From positions 421,390 through 485,389 of the forward strand of contig MEHQ01003256.1 in the NCBI GenBank assembly GCA_008828725.1: a stretch of 64,000 nucleotides of DNA. Reading direction: 5' to 3'. Below, piece after piece: positions 33,600-45,170 of the stretch; positions within the stretch are counted from its first letter, which is position 1; each line of letters opens with the position of its first letter. Below the pieces are notes generated by a model, which was not told the DNA's origin, did no database searches, and saw only the letters and a list, made by a program, of their open reading frames with translations. A program made the translations under genes and the position numbers. Origin of the DNA: Saccharina japonica. Lineage: Eukaryota; Sar; Phaeophyceae; Laminariales; Laminariaceae.

Positions 33600-34640
33600 A
33601 TCCTTTACGTATGGCACAGAGGAAGTACATGTACAACTCCAACAATCCAGAGACGAAAACGGACACCCCCCGGGTCGATACCGCCCCGCAAGGTGCGAAA
33701 ACACCGGCCGCAATTGCTGGTTTATGATTGGCTGGGGCCCAAGGTCGCCCCGGTAGACTAGTGGTCAGTTTCAAAGGCTACTATTAAATAGCATTGGTAC
33801 CCAAGTTCGAATCCCACCGTGGTGAGATTTTTACCTCATTTGAAAAAATAAAAAGGAACCAATAGCTGAGAGCGCCTTCGTGGCGTGGGTAGGCGGAATC
33901 CGGCGCAAGTCGACGAGGGAAGAAAGTGCTGAAATCTTCTCGCGATAAAAATACGAGGCACGTACCGTAGTGCGGGGGGGGGGGAGAAGAGCCTGCTTAG
34001 TGACCCCGGATCTGAGTTACGACTAAAGAGGGAGAGAGAAAAGCAGGGCGAAGATAATAAATGGGATGGACAAAAACAAAAATGGAGTCAGCGCGGCAAG
34101 AAATGCCCCTCAGAACGCGGCGATGTCGCGCCCCACCCGAGGGGGATAAGGTGCCATCCCCGGATCAAGCATTATTCCATACATCTACAAATCCAGCAAC
34201 CCCGAGACGAAAACGGACACCCCCCGGGTCGATACCGTCCCAAACGGTGTTGAAACCACGACACTACGGGCTGATTTATGATTGGCTGGGAATCGTGGAG
34301 CCAGCGCTCGGCGAGAATTTCCCCTTGGGTAACGTCGAGGTTCCGCCGCACTCGGAGACAATAAGGTCCCATATCTGGACCAAATATTCTTCCATACAAC
34401 TACAACTCCAACAACCCGGGAACGAAAACGGACATTCCCCGAATCGATACGGCCCCGTAAAGTGTGGAAACCCCAACCCTACTGGCTGATTTCAGGTTTG
34501 ACTGGGGTTCATGGCCGATGTCGGACTCGGGGATGATAAGGCCCCATCTCCGGATCATAAATAATTCCATACATACACATCTCCACCAACCCGGGGACTA
34601 AAACGGACACCCCGCGGGTCGATATTACCACGCATGGTCC
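33600..34640 (+). repeat. ~215-bp satellite-like repeat, block 1
   Basis: Units share ACAACTCCAACAACCCGGGG, ACGAAAACGGACACCCCC, GGGTCGATACCGCCCCGCA, CACTGGCTGATT and, in longer units, GGCGAGAATTTCCCCT and GATAAGGTCCCATCCCCGG. Phase marks fall near 33630, 34190, 34400 and 34575. A SINE interrupts the block at 33745-34083. Frames across it are repeat products. Confidence 0.75.
33745..34083 (+). mobile_element. tRNA-derived SINE, copy 4
   Basis: The only full-length plus-strand copy: A box in GGTAGACTAGTGGTCAG, B box in AAGTTCGAATCCCACC, body with GACGAGGGAAGAAAGTGC and CGGATCTGAGTTACGACTA, and a tail with AATAAATGGGATGGACAAA. It lies within the 215-bp satellite, so it inserted later. Confidence 0.75.
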
Positions 34641-34649
34641 TTACATTTC

Positions 34650-35100
34650 CGTTCAGAGAGGTACATCACAGCACACTGCGAGTACTGAGAGAGAGATGAA
34701 AGGTGCCCGCAGTTTTCTGATTGACTTCAAGCCACTAACATCGTCATCATCAATATCCTTATGTTCTGCGTGACTACGTACGTAAAGGCACTATTGCTTC
34801 CCGATAGGGGAAGCACTCCATTTATCTATTGAACACCGGATTCTGCGCAGGCTATACGGCGAACACCGCGACTCCTATTCCTACGGTCCCCTCGAGCTCC
34901 TGCTACTCCGAATATATTTGATAACCCACGCAGCGGCAACAAATGCCAGTGACCATCAGGTAACCACATACAATACGTACGTCTCGTAGAAATGTGCCGC
35001 AAGAACTCTTACTACTATAATAATTACGTATTACATTTACTGTGGGCAACGCAGGGTTAGGGCCGCGGGCGGAGCCGTGCCCGTATCGCTAGTATGATGG
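34650..35100. other. Spacer, nothing recognised
   Basis: The motif GCAACGCAGGGTTAGGGCCG (35047) recurs loosely at 42570 (reverse) and 45237. No gene. Confidence 0.35.
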
Positions 35101-35109
35101 AATGTTGTT

Positions 35110-35560
35110 TATTATGACTGTCTGGAAGCATGATCTCGCGATCCAGAGCGCTTCAGCCCTGCCTTGCCGCATAAGTAGGGAAGCCGGGTGCCACAACCAG
35201 TGGAACACCGGGTCTCATGCCCCGCCGAGCCTTGGCCGTCGCGCGCTGAACATTGCCCGAATCTCAAGGAGAGTGACTACGGACGGCAATGAAAGGCCCA
35301 TTGGCACTCCAAATTTCTTTACCAATGGTCCTCACATTTCGTTAAGATTGGTACATCACAGCACGCTGTGAGTGCTGTGGTCGTGATCTCGCGAGTCTCG
35401 CGATCCAGAGCGTTTCAGTCCCGTCTCGCGGCATCGGAAAATAGAGTGCGATACACAATAAGCGGGACACTGCGTCTCAGGTCGCGCCAAGTCCTGGCCG
35501 TCGGGTGCTGAGCATTGCCGACAGTCGTGGCCGTGTCACAATCCCGAGAAAGCCTTGACA
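35110..35560 (+). repeat. ~190-bp dispersed repeat, copies 2 and 3
   Basis: The first copy (35110-35300) is close to 32630-32815; the second (35385-35560) is degenerate but keeps GATCTCGCGA, GATCCAGAGCG, GTCCTGGCCGTCG and GAGCATTGCC. Confidence 0.6.
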
Positions 35561-35639
35561 TGCCATCCAGCCAGCCTAGCTGCTGAAGTACGGTTTTGAA
35601 TCACGCGTGGCTGCCCAAATCCAAGCCAGAGGCCGCTGG

Positions 35640-36245
35640 CTCTTTCTGGAAGATTGATGGTGAATAGAGCCATCGAGGTCTCATATCACCCAGGGAAGAT
35701 AGGGTCCCATCCCCGGATCACAAATCCCTCCATATCATTACAAATCCGACCAACCGGGGACCAAAACGGCATTGCCCTGGGTCGACACCGCCCGGCACAG
35801 TGTGGAAACCCTACCCCTTCGGCTAATCACGGATTGGCTGAGGTTCATGGAGCCAGCGGCATCCGGGGACGACAAGGTGCCATCCCCGGATCAGAAATCG
35901 TTCCATACATCTACATCTAAAACAAACCCGGGGACGAAACCGGCCATTCCCCGGGTCGATACCGCCCCGTAAGGTGTAATGTGGGGAAACCCTAACCCCA
36001 CTACGATAGCTGATTACTGATTTGGCTGGGGCTCAACAGCCGGCGGGCGGCGAGAGTTTCCTTCGGGGCAATGTCGACGTGCCGCCGCACCCGGGGATGA
36101 TAAGGTCCCATCACCGGATCATAAATTATTCCATACATCTACAACTGAAGCAAACCGGGGACGAAAACGGACACCCCCCGGATCGACATCGCCCCGATGT
36201 GTGTAAAAACCCAACACCACTGGCTGATTGCTGAAGTGGCTGGCT
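35640..36245 (+). repeat. ~215-bp satellite-like repeat, block 2
   Basis: About three units with marks near 35740, 35915 and 36140. They carry the same CCCGGGTCGATACCGCCCC and GATAAGGTCCCATC landmarks as block 1. Confidence 0.7.
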
Positions 36246-36248
36246 CTC

Positions 36249-36295
36249 ACGCCCTGGTGGACTAGTGGTACCCTCGAATGCTGCTAGAGTTGATT
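36249..36295 (+). mobile_element. SINE head fragment
   Basis: CGCCCTGGTGGACTAGTGGTA matches the A-box end of the SINE family, then similarity is lost. Confidence 0.4.
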
Positions 36296-36839
36296 TGGTG
36301 AATGAAAGAATGACGCGTGTGTCGAGGCTCTGTCTCTGTGGAGAGAGATGGCAGAGGTGGCACCGAAGTGTCTGTAAATATCACTTGTGAAGAAGAAGAA
36401 AAGTCACGGTTTGAAAAGGCGCTTGTGTGACCATATTGGAAAGAAGATTGATCTGAGAGATCAATGGAAAAAGAGAAGAAGAGAAGAGAAGAGGAGAAAA
36501 GGAGTAGAGTGATCGAGGTGGGGGATGCCTGCGCTTGATCATCTCGGTACAATGCCCATGCTACGGACAGTTATATTCTACCGTAGCCTGTACCGTTACC
36601 TGAAATGTTCTCAACAACGTTATAGTAACGTTCTAGCAACGTTCTCAGCATCGTTCCTGATGGAGATACTTTAGACATACAATGCAGCGTAATACGAGTA
36701 TGACAAACTCGTAATCTATCCGCATATAGTATTTACCCGAATACCTAAACTAAGATACTCATATACTCGTATCAGTGCGTAGTGACTGTACATCACAAAA
36801 TAGATACGTATGGATCTCAACGGCCATATGCTAACAGTG

Positions 36840-37116
36840 AATGCGAATCCCACGTGGTTCAGACGTTTAGATATTATTTGCAAAAATGTAAGATTAAAAC
36901 GGAATCAACTACTGAGAGCGCCTAGCAGCATGGGTGGGTGCAATTCGATGCGAGTCGGCAAGGGAAAGAAAGGGCTGACGTCTTCTCGCGATAAAAATTC
37001 AAGGAACGAACCGTAGTTGGGAGGAGGGAGAAGCGCCTACTTTGTGACCCCGGACCTGAGTTGCGACTACGTTGGAAGGAAGGACGAAGATAACAGAGGG
37101 GATGAAAAAAACAAAA
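36840..37116 (+). mobile_element. tRNA-derived SINE, copy 5 (5' truncated)
   Basis: Begins within the B-box region (GCGAATCCCACGTGG) and continues through the shared body: TACTGAGAGCGCC, TCTCGCGATAAAAATTCAAG, GACCTGAGTTGCGACTA. It ends GATGAAAAAAACAAAAC. The A-box part is absent. Confidence 0.65.
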
Positions 37117-37119
37117 CAA

Positions 37120-37795
37120 TATAGCCAATGCGCGGCGAGAATTTCCCCTCGGGGCAACGGTGAGGTCCCGCCGCACCCGGGGACGATAACGTACCATCCT
37201 CAGACCACAGTTCCTTCCATGTATCTACATCTCGAGTAGCCCGGGGACGAAACCGGACATCCTTCGGGCAGATACCACCCCGCAAGGTGTGAAAACCCCA
37301 GCCCCACTGCCTGATCGAGGGCGTCTCGAAAATTATATTTTCGACACCTAACTACAGTATTAATATCTAAAATGGCCAGAATGGAAAAACAGTCGGGGCA
37401 ATGTGATCGCTGGACGATTTAGCACGAAACAAGTTTTTTTTTTCTGAATTTGAAAAAAAAAAATGTTTTGTGCTGAATCGTCCAGCGATCACATTGCTCC
37501 GACTGTTTTTCCATTCTGGCCATTTTAGATACAGTACGTTTTTGTACGTTCGAAAACATACTTTTCGGACGCCCTTGGCCTGATTGCTGATTTGGCTGGC
37601 TCTCATGGGGCCAGCGCGCGGCGAGCGTTTCCCCTCGGGGCGACGGCGAGGTCTCGCCGCATCCTGGGGATAGTAAGGTCCCATCTCCGGATCAGAAATC
37701 CATCTACAACTCCAACAATCTGGGGACGAAAACGGACACGCCCGGATCGATACCGCCCCGCAAGGTGTGGAAACCACATATGAAACCAACAAAGC
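37120..37795 (+). repeat. ~215-bp satellite-like repeat, block 3
   Basis: Two units, 37120-37318 and 37575-37795, split by the MITE at 37319-37574. Landmarks GGCGAGAATTTCCCCTCGGG and GGGGACGAAAACGGACACG are present. Confidence 0.7.
37319..37574. mobile_element. MITE, GGGCGTC family (complete)
   Basis: Ends GGGCGTCTCGAAAA and TTTTCGGACGCCC are inverted, and the inverted similarity runs about 100 bp inward through ATCTAAAATGGCCAGAATGG and GTGATCGCTGGACGATTTAG. An AT-rich loop with T and A runs is at the centre. The host satellite word CCTGAT lies at both sides. No ORF. Confidence 0.7.
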
Positions 37796-37799
37796 ATGT

Positions 37800-39020
37800 T
37801 TTTGGACGTTATCTCCCGTCATATCAAGCCAAACAACGAACGGTGCTGAAAACACGATCATAACCACCGGTCCCTATACTGTGCACCAGAATGGTACAAG
37901 ATAACGAACAGTACGAAGGATATCCAGGCTGCCATTTATAGGAAATGATAATCCAAACGCCATTATTATACTGAAGTCGGTGTACATCAGAAATCACCTT
38001 TTCCCAAATAACAAAGCCAACCTTTCTGTTCCTTACCACAGTACAGTACAGCAGTACTCGCACAGCAGTACACCTGGTACGTAGATGTCCTGTACTGCAC
38101 ATGCCTACGAGTACGCACGCATACATGCTACGATATACATACTCGTAGACGCTTTCTGCGTCAATTTTTGCACAAGAAAGAGTCCCCCGGGGTGGGACTA
38201 CAGTAGAACTACTACTGTATGTAGTGAACTCGACCTCTCAGTACTCGTAGCTACAGTACTGTTTAGGCCCCGGGAAATGCCTGGCACTCCCTATACTACC
38301 TTGTAGGCACGAGTACTACTGTAGGCCGGTCTCAAGATGCCCCGCAGCAGAGTCCAACAAGGGTAGTACGAGCAATATCCATCCGTACATACTCGTATAT
38401 GTCCGTATCTTTCCGTATCTTTGTGCCTTCCCATATACCAGGGTATATGATACCCAGCGGGATCGGGGATCGGAGGTGGAATGTAGAAGACGCGAAACAT
38501 TTGGATAAGAGGTACGAACCAGGAGAAACACAGTACTCGTAGCAGTGTCACCTTTCAGGTCGCCTGGTGGGGACAGTTCTCATACCTTGTAGCATTGGTG
38601 GCATTCTTGAAGCTAGAGTGGGGCTGCTGCAGACGGCTCGAGCAACACTGTTGCAAAAAATGTAAAGCGGCACAACTGCTTGTCGTCGAACCGTAACTTA
38701 TAAAATGCAATTTCGTCGAAACGCAACTTACAGTATTTACTGTACGCATACCGTGTACACAACAGTAGACACGTTACGTGTGAATCCAAGGGAGTAACCG
38801 ACCTGTACCCTGTACCCTCGACGAATAATCCACGTACGTACGCGTATGAGTGTACGAGTATGGGTGCGTAAAACACGCACGGCCGGCGTATCGTCGCAAA
38901 TCTGTGTATCGACTGCCAGGTATCACACAAAGTCGCACAATCGACAATCGGTCTAACTCACATTTGGCGTGCTCGTCATACCGTACGCATAACAGCACGC
39001 TCGACGAGCGTGTCTGAGGG
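37800..39020. other. Spacer, nothing recognised
   Basis: Rich in TACAGCAGTAC, CTACAGTAG and CGAGTAC words (38040-38340). No supported gene. Confidence 0.4.
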
Positions 39021-39314
39021 TCTGACGTCCACCTGTGTTGCAGTGCCCACAAAACCCCCGAAAAAAACTATTGGCACAGAGACACTGGAACCACACCTGC
39101 CCAGTATATTTTCCCTCAACATTCCGTAGTTTTGTTCTGCTCTAGCTCCAAACTTTCCCATTAATCCAACATTTGGCAAGGCATGTATGAGCTTCTCGGT
39201 GCACTCCCGTGAGTTTTCCAAAGCGACAGCAGTTTCCGCGCCCTCCTTCGATGCGGACCTCGTCGCTGAAGTTTGAAAATGTGGTTCTAGGCGCTTGAAT
39301 TTGTGGATTCTAGT

Positions 39315-39562
39315 GACGCATGCTACGATAGAGGTGCACCATTATGTTTCTGAGCTCCTCACTTAAGGAGCGTCATGTACCTCACCGAAAAAATATTTTG
39401 GAGGAAAATAAAAGTGCTGCCGGATGAGAAATCTCATGACCGAAGTATACCCTGAAACATTATTCGTCTCGAAAATGGAAGTCCGACGAATTTGGGTTAA
39501 GGGGCCCGATCGTTCAGACAGCGATTCAGCCAAAAAGTGCTACCTGTACCGTAGCACGCGTC
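39315..39562. mobile_element. MITE, GACGCATGCTAC family, copy 2
   Basis: A 248-bp copy of 6813-7074 with ends GACGCATGCTAC / GTAGCACGCGTC. TAGT stands immediately on both sides (39311-39314 and 39563-39566), a likely 4-bp target duplication. Confidence 0.75.
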
Positions 39563-39578
39563 TAGTACTGTAGAAGCC

Positions 39579-39643
39579 AAGTATTTTTTTTCCTGCCGTA
39601 GAACGAGCTCGTGCTCGTTCTACAGCAGAAAAAAAGTACTTGA
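39579..39643. other. 29-bp hairpin
   Basis: GTAGAACGAGC and GCTCGTTCTAC form the inner stem around a 3-4-nt loop; the stem extends outward through T-rich and A-rich runs to AAGTA / TACTT with a few mismatches. Confidence 0.7.
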
Positions 39644-39940
39644 ATACAGCAGTACGAGAAACCGCATATTCAAGCGACCGGAACCACATTTTCAAACTTT
39701 AACGACGAGGTCCGTATCGAAGGAGGCCACGGAATCTGCTGCATGCAGCTTTGGCACACTGTCGGGAGTGTACCAAGGAGCTTATATCTGCCTTGCCAAG
39801 TTAAGTTCGGAGCTAGGGCAGAATTACGAAAAGTCCTACAGGAAAAACAATTGGGGAGATGTGGTTCCAGTCTCTCTTTGTCGAGATATTTGATAAAATC
39901 GTGTTTTTTGGTGGGCACTGCAACACAGGTGCGTCTGACG

Positions 39941-40290
39941 TAAAATATCACGCAGCTTGCAATATTGAGTTTTAACCAATCAATCGGTCGTACTGACAAC
40001 GTATTGTTAGAGTATAATGCAGTAACACAGTTTTGATTTTATGAAGCTTGCCTCGGTGGATCCCCCAAGGCTGAGCACGCGAAAGCACACTAAAGTTACG
40101 CGGACGAAGCTCATTACGGCCAGACTCAGACTGGCTAGACGTGGCAGATGCACACTTACTTGTCTGTAAACGTGCTTTGCTCACTCGTCCAAGATCTCCT
40201 GGTCGGAGATAACAATCGCACTCGTCAATGTACAGTATTTAGTTGAGACAATTTGAATAGACGATAACAATGCACCATTACAGAAGTACT
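39941..40290. other. Spacer with one short basic ORF
   Basis: An ATG frame of about 43 codons near 40041-40168 (MKLASVDPPRLSTRKHTK...) is Arg/Lys-rich but not recognised. Confidence 0.25.
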
Positions 40291-41740
40291 ACTGTAGTTG
40301 GCATAGGGGCCTTCGTACTGGCGTGAGAAGTCGCTTCCTTTTATCGCCCTTCCTGGCTACTCGACTTATAGCAGGAACTATCCCAGCCAACGCGGACGCT
40401 GCGCCGGCCGGGCCCCGTCCCTGATCTTCATCTCGAAGAAGACGCCTCCTTGTCCGCCCGACGCTTGCCGCCGCTACCGTCGCTGCCGTTGCTGCCGTTG
40501 CGGCTCGGGCACTTTTTCTCCCTGGACTCCGGTTCGGGCTTGCTGGCGTTTTGCTCGTCCTTGATGCGTTCGAAACACGCTTCGAGGATGCGCCCCAAAG
40601 AGGTGGTTGCACGAAAGGTATGTGCACCGGGGGCGCTCCCCCCGACGGCGAGATGAGGCTGAAGACGAACCTTTACCGGGTTTCCCCGGTTTGGAGGACC
40701 ACTCTCCTGACGAAGGGCCTCGACCACGCTGGCCTTGACGGGGCTGCGAGTTAACGATGAACTGCGAAACAGCCGGACGGTTGAGGACATTACGTTGCGC
40801 TGACAGTTGCGGCTCCACTAAGGCCGTTGGTTTCGTGGCGCCGCACACGCTTTATGACCTCTTTGAGGGGCAGGGCAGTTTTTTTCTGACATTTGGAAGC
40901 GCTGAATACTCGGCTTCAAACCGTGCTTCCACAACGTGATGGACATGGCGGACCAGGGGATTCGCCCCTTGCTTGCACGATCTACCGCTGCTTCGCGTCG
41001 CTTGATGACCGACCGGAACCGCAGAGCGTAGGCTGCGACAGTTTCATATTCATGTTGTTCGAAAGTCGCAAACTGGAGGGCGCAGTCCTCGATACTGTTG
41101 GCTGGCATGAGCAGGCCCAATATCGCAAAGTTTAGCTTAGCCCAAGTTCCGGTCGGGTCTGAAGAACCGAGCTCCTCCAGAGTCTCAGCAGAGACAGCTT
41201 GGGCGCGCCAGTCGATTTGACCACCCATACGCTGTTGGTACAGCGTAAGGACAGCGTCATTATGCATAAGAGACAGGTGCTCGAAAACCAGCTGATCGGC
41301 AAAGTTTTCATCATCGGTAGGAGCGGACTTTGCACGAAAACCAACAACAAGAAGGTGCTGCGAAAGCACTCCAGCTACATCAGTGTCGACTCCGCCGGAC
41401 AGACGGGGTACGTGACGGACATCGCCCTGGGTAATGACTATATTTTTCGGCTTGGACGACATTTCAGCGAACGACTTCGTAAGCTGTGGGACAGAAGCGG
41501 GGAGGGGGGGGGGCGGTGACTCCGTGATCTGCCCCGCCTGGCAGACTATTGGGAGTTATATTTGCCACAGTCTTGATCATGCTCATCGTTTGAACGGACA
41601 AGTCCGGAATCTCTCCGGCGCTGAGAAGCTCGAGCTGCGTGTCGATCCTCGTCTGCAAAAGCTCCTGGGTCCTCGCCAGAGGGTCTGACGAAGATGACGC
41701 TGACAGGGCAGTAGGTTGATCGGAGGACGAATGCACCGTG
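40290..41740 (-). mobile_element. Fossil retroelement gag region (Ty3/gypsy-like?)
   Basis: Minus-strand sequence resembles a retrotransposon capsid region: FATFEQHEYETVAAYALRFR and KHGLKPSIQRF are the type of text seen in Gag of Ty3/gypsy-like elements. A basic, Ser/Gly/Lys-rich region follows toward 40300, as in the nucleocapsid part. No protease, reverse transcriptase or integrase adjoins on this strand, so it is a fragment. It is broken, with a few breaks, and appears old. Assignment to gypsy and not another LTR class is tentative. Confidence 0.5.
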
Positions 41741-42720
41741 CTGGTTTCCTCGTCCTCGAGGCGAGAAGAAGTCGACTACTTATCTACAGTAGTTCAGATT
41801 GTGCCAATGAGGGTGCAGAGTCTCCCGAGGGAGGGTCACACCCTTTTCCCTCCTCGACCATCCCGCAGAACGAAGAGGTTCGTGGGTTCTTCTCTTGAAA
41901 TCCGACGCCAATGGGGGTACGATGTGATCGGGTCGTCGGATGGTGCGAGAAGCCGTCCTCCTGCGCAAGAAGGTTGGTCTCCTTGAGCTACAACGGACGT
42001 TGGGGTGTTGTACGCTGAGTAAGCGCGAGGGCAGAGGTAGGCGGCTACCAGGCCGAGACGAGGACAAGAGTGCAGGACAGAGCGTGACCGACACAGCATT
42101 AGCTGCGCGGCAGGAAGGTTCGAAGAACCTTCCGGAGACATGGAATAGCCGGTATTTATGGAGTGTCCACCGACGACGCCATCCGGGACAGGTGGCTGGT
42201 CGGGTTACCGGACAGACTTCCCTGAGGACTCTGCTTGGTGCTGACAACAGGGACTTCCTATGTATAAACGGGCAGGTCAGCCCCAAGTGACATAGCATCC
42301 ATAGACAATTTTATAAACACACATCGAACAGTACGCGGATCTTGTGATATGTACGACGTCGTAGTAGTAGATCTATCGTTGGTTTCCCCCTTCTTACATA
42401 TACATTGCGCATTGCTCTTTCTTGACTTGTTTTCGCTCACGACAGTCTTCACGTATCCTCGCTGCCTGCCTTATCTGGTTTCGCCCTCAGTCGCCAGACT
42501 TCGAACAAGCGACGAGACGGGGCAATATGCATTTCGAGATTAGCGGTACAGTCAGTTCCCCGCCTATGGCGCTAACCCTGCGTTGCTAATTGTAGTGCGG
42601 CCACGGCTCCGTACGCGGGAACATCAGCTATTAATAATACTGGTGTACACATACTGAGGTACGTACGTACGTGCGTGCGTGCGTACATACGTTGTGCATC
42701 TGATATATTAACACTGTAGG
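41741..42720. other. Flank of gag fossil, unassigned
   Basis: Might include leader or LTR of the minus-strand fossil, but no LTR pair was found. A (GTAC/GTGC) tetranucleotide run lies at 42662-42690. Confidence 0.35.
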
Positions 42721-43774
42721 CAAACGACGAGAGGTGGACATGTCTGTTTTGTTGATACCTGGCCTTGGTTGGAATCTGCGGTATCCATCAGCCGCGCTGG
42801 CAAACGGGGCAGAGACGACAATATCCTCGTTTCCTGCGCTGACAGCAAAGGAAGAAGTCTTCCCGTTAAGAGCTAATCATAGTATTTACGTTTTGGGCGC
42901 AACCCTACAGGAACTGCCAAGCAGATACGGCAACGTTGGGGGAACCGTCCAGTGTTTATGTTGTGACATCGTCGCTCAGGCCATATCAATGCTCAAATCG
43001 TAAATAAACTGACGCAAGAGAAATATCAGGGATGATTGTGAATGCCACAGATGGTTCCGTTTCAAACTATGATACATGCGCCCTAGCCAAGAGCAAGCAG
43101 CAGAACCACCCGAAAGCGGCGCTCATTGAAATGACACAGCCTCTAGAGCTAGTGTGCACAGATCTATCCAGGGACACATGTAACCAGAATCTGGAGCAGG
43201 CAAGAGCTATGTGGCCAAATTCGCTGGCCACCACACGCGCCTAAAGGCAGTGTTTTTTATCATCAAGAAACATGAGGCGATATATGCATGAATTACCTAC
43301 ATCCAAGACGTGTTGATTTCATCTGGGCATTGACTTCAAAGTCTTGGCTTGGATCGCGGGGGTGGGTACACCGGACTGGAATATCGAGATCACATACTGG
43401 CTGCAGACAATAACGAAGCAGTAATTTGCGGCAACAAATACACCACAACAGAATGGGGTTCGAAACATTGAGTGGGCGTCTTTTGTAGAACATGGCCAGA
43501 TGTTTTCTGGCCGAGTCAGGTGTGCCGAAATTCATCTGGAAGGACTCCTTCCGCGTGGCAATATACCTAGTAAATCGTGTCCCGCCCACCCGTCTCGGAG
43601 GTAAAGGTGCCTTTCTCGATGCGGCAACGGTGGCCCCCATCGCTTGAGCACCTTCGAACGCTTGACGCGGGAGAGTTCGCGCATGAAGAGCGGTGCTGTA
43701 CGTCGAGAAGCTAACTAGGAAGACATAGCAAGGGCGCTCGGTAGCTTACGGGAAGGATTCAAAGACATTATCGG

Positions 43775-43870
43775 ATGTGATGACCTGGAAGCAAGATCGG
43801 ATGCCACAACCAGCAGAACACCGGGTCCCATGCCGCGCCGAGCCGTGGTCGTGGTACAATCCCGAGGCAG
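43775..43870 (+). repeat. ~190-bp dispersed repeat, copy 4 (partial)
   Basis: Contains GATGCCACAACCAGCAGAAC and CACCGGGTCCCATGC, joined to the satellite block that follows. Confidence 0.55.
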
Positions 43871-43989
43871 TTCTGACAGTCATCAAGCCAGGCTTGCTGC
43901 AGACTTTTAATTTTGAATTGCACTTTTGGCAGCTGATTGGTTCCCAAATCCATGTCAGAGGCCGCGAGCCCTTTCTAGAAAATTGGTGC

Positions 43990-45170
43990 TGCATAGAGCC
44001 ATCGAGGATCCGTCGCACCTGGAGAGGATACATTATAATCCCCGGATCAGCAAATCCTCTATATCTCTACAATTCCGATCAACCGGGAATAAACACGGCG
44101 ATCCCCCGGGTCGACACCGCCCCCGCACGGTGTAGAAACCGCACCCCCATCGGTTGATCATTGATTGGATGAGGCTCATGGAGCTAGCGGCACCCGGGAA
44201 CGATAAGGTTCAATCCCCAGATCAGAAATACCTTTCCATAAATCTACAGCTTCAACAAGCTGGGGACGAAACCGGAGATCACCCGGATCAATACCGCTCA
44301 GCAAGGCGTGAAAACCCCTAACCTGCTGGCTGGTTTATGGTTGGCTGGGTTTTATTAAACCAGCGCGCGGAGAGATTTTCCTCTCGGGAAATCGTCGAGG
44401 TTCCACCGCACCCGGGGACGATATGTTCCCATCCCAAGAAAAGAAGCAGTCCATACATCCACAACTCCAACAACCCGGGGACGAAAACGGACACCCCCGA
44501 GGTCGATACCGCCCCACATGGTGTGGAAACCCCACCCCAACGGGCTGATTTCTGAGTTTGGTTAGCTGGGTCTGATGGGGCCAACGCGCGGCAAGAGCTG
44601 CCTCTCGGGACAACGTCGAGGTCCGACCGCACCCGGGGGTGATAATGTTACATCCTCGGTTCATAAACCCTTCCATTCATCTACAACTCCAACAGTCCGG
44701 GATAAAAACGGACACCCCCCGGGACGATACCGCCCCGCAAGGTGTGGAAATCCAATCCCACGGGCTGATTAATGGTTGGTTGGGCACGTGGAGCCACCGC
44801 GCCGCGAGACTTTTTCCTCGGGACAAGGTCAAAGTCCGACCGCACCCAGGGACGATAAATTATCTTCCCCGGATCACAAATGATTCCAAACATCCACAAC
44901 TCCAACAACCCGGAGTGAAAATGGTCATCCCCCGGGTCGATGCTGCCCCGCACGGTGTGGAAAACCCAACCCCAGTGACTGAGTTTAGATTCGGCTGGGG
45001 GTCATGGTCGACGTCCCGCCGTACCCGGGGATGATAAAACTCCATCCTCGGATCAAAAGTAATTCAATACATCTACAACTCCAACAACTCGGGGACAAAC
45101 AAAAAAACTACAAACACGGCCATCCCCCGGATCGATACCGCCCCGCACGGTTGTCCTTACATGTTCATAG
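43990..45170 (+). repeat. ~215-bp satellite-like repeat, block 4
   Basis: The longest array, about six units with marks near 44065, 44245, 44460, 44682, 44900 and 45075. Spacings are about 180, 215, 222, 218 and 175 bp. It lies within the copia fossil. Confidence 0.8.

Larger units (their letters stand above)
39022..39940. repeat. Large inverted repeat with nested MITE
   Basis: Left arm 39022-39306 and right arm 39661-39940 are diverged inverted copies sharing GCAACACAGGTG, GGGCACTGCAACA, GATGTGGTTCCAGT-type sequence, ACGACGAGGTCC and GGAACCACATTTTCAAAC. The loop holds a MITE copy (39315-39562) and a hairpin (39579-39643). The arms encode nothing recognised. Confidence 0.6.

Noticed and set aside
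33304-33756. 150-codon plus-strand ORF
   Set aside because: Its C-terminal half is satellite sequence and the start of a SINE; the rest shows no known domain.
39770-39880. Possible 5S rRNA-like sequence (GCCAAGTTAAGTTCGGAGCTAGG)
   Set aside because: Resembles the 5S internal region only briefly; the inverted copy at 39100-39180 shows it belongs to the 39-kb inverted repeat.
41780-42298. 172-codon Arg/Ser/Pro-rich minus-strand ORF
   Set aside because: Composition suggests untranslated flank of the gag fossil and no domain is visible.
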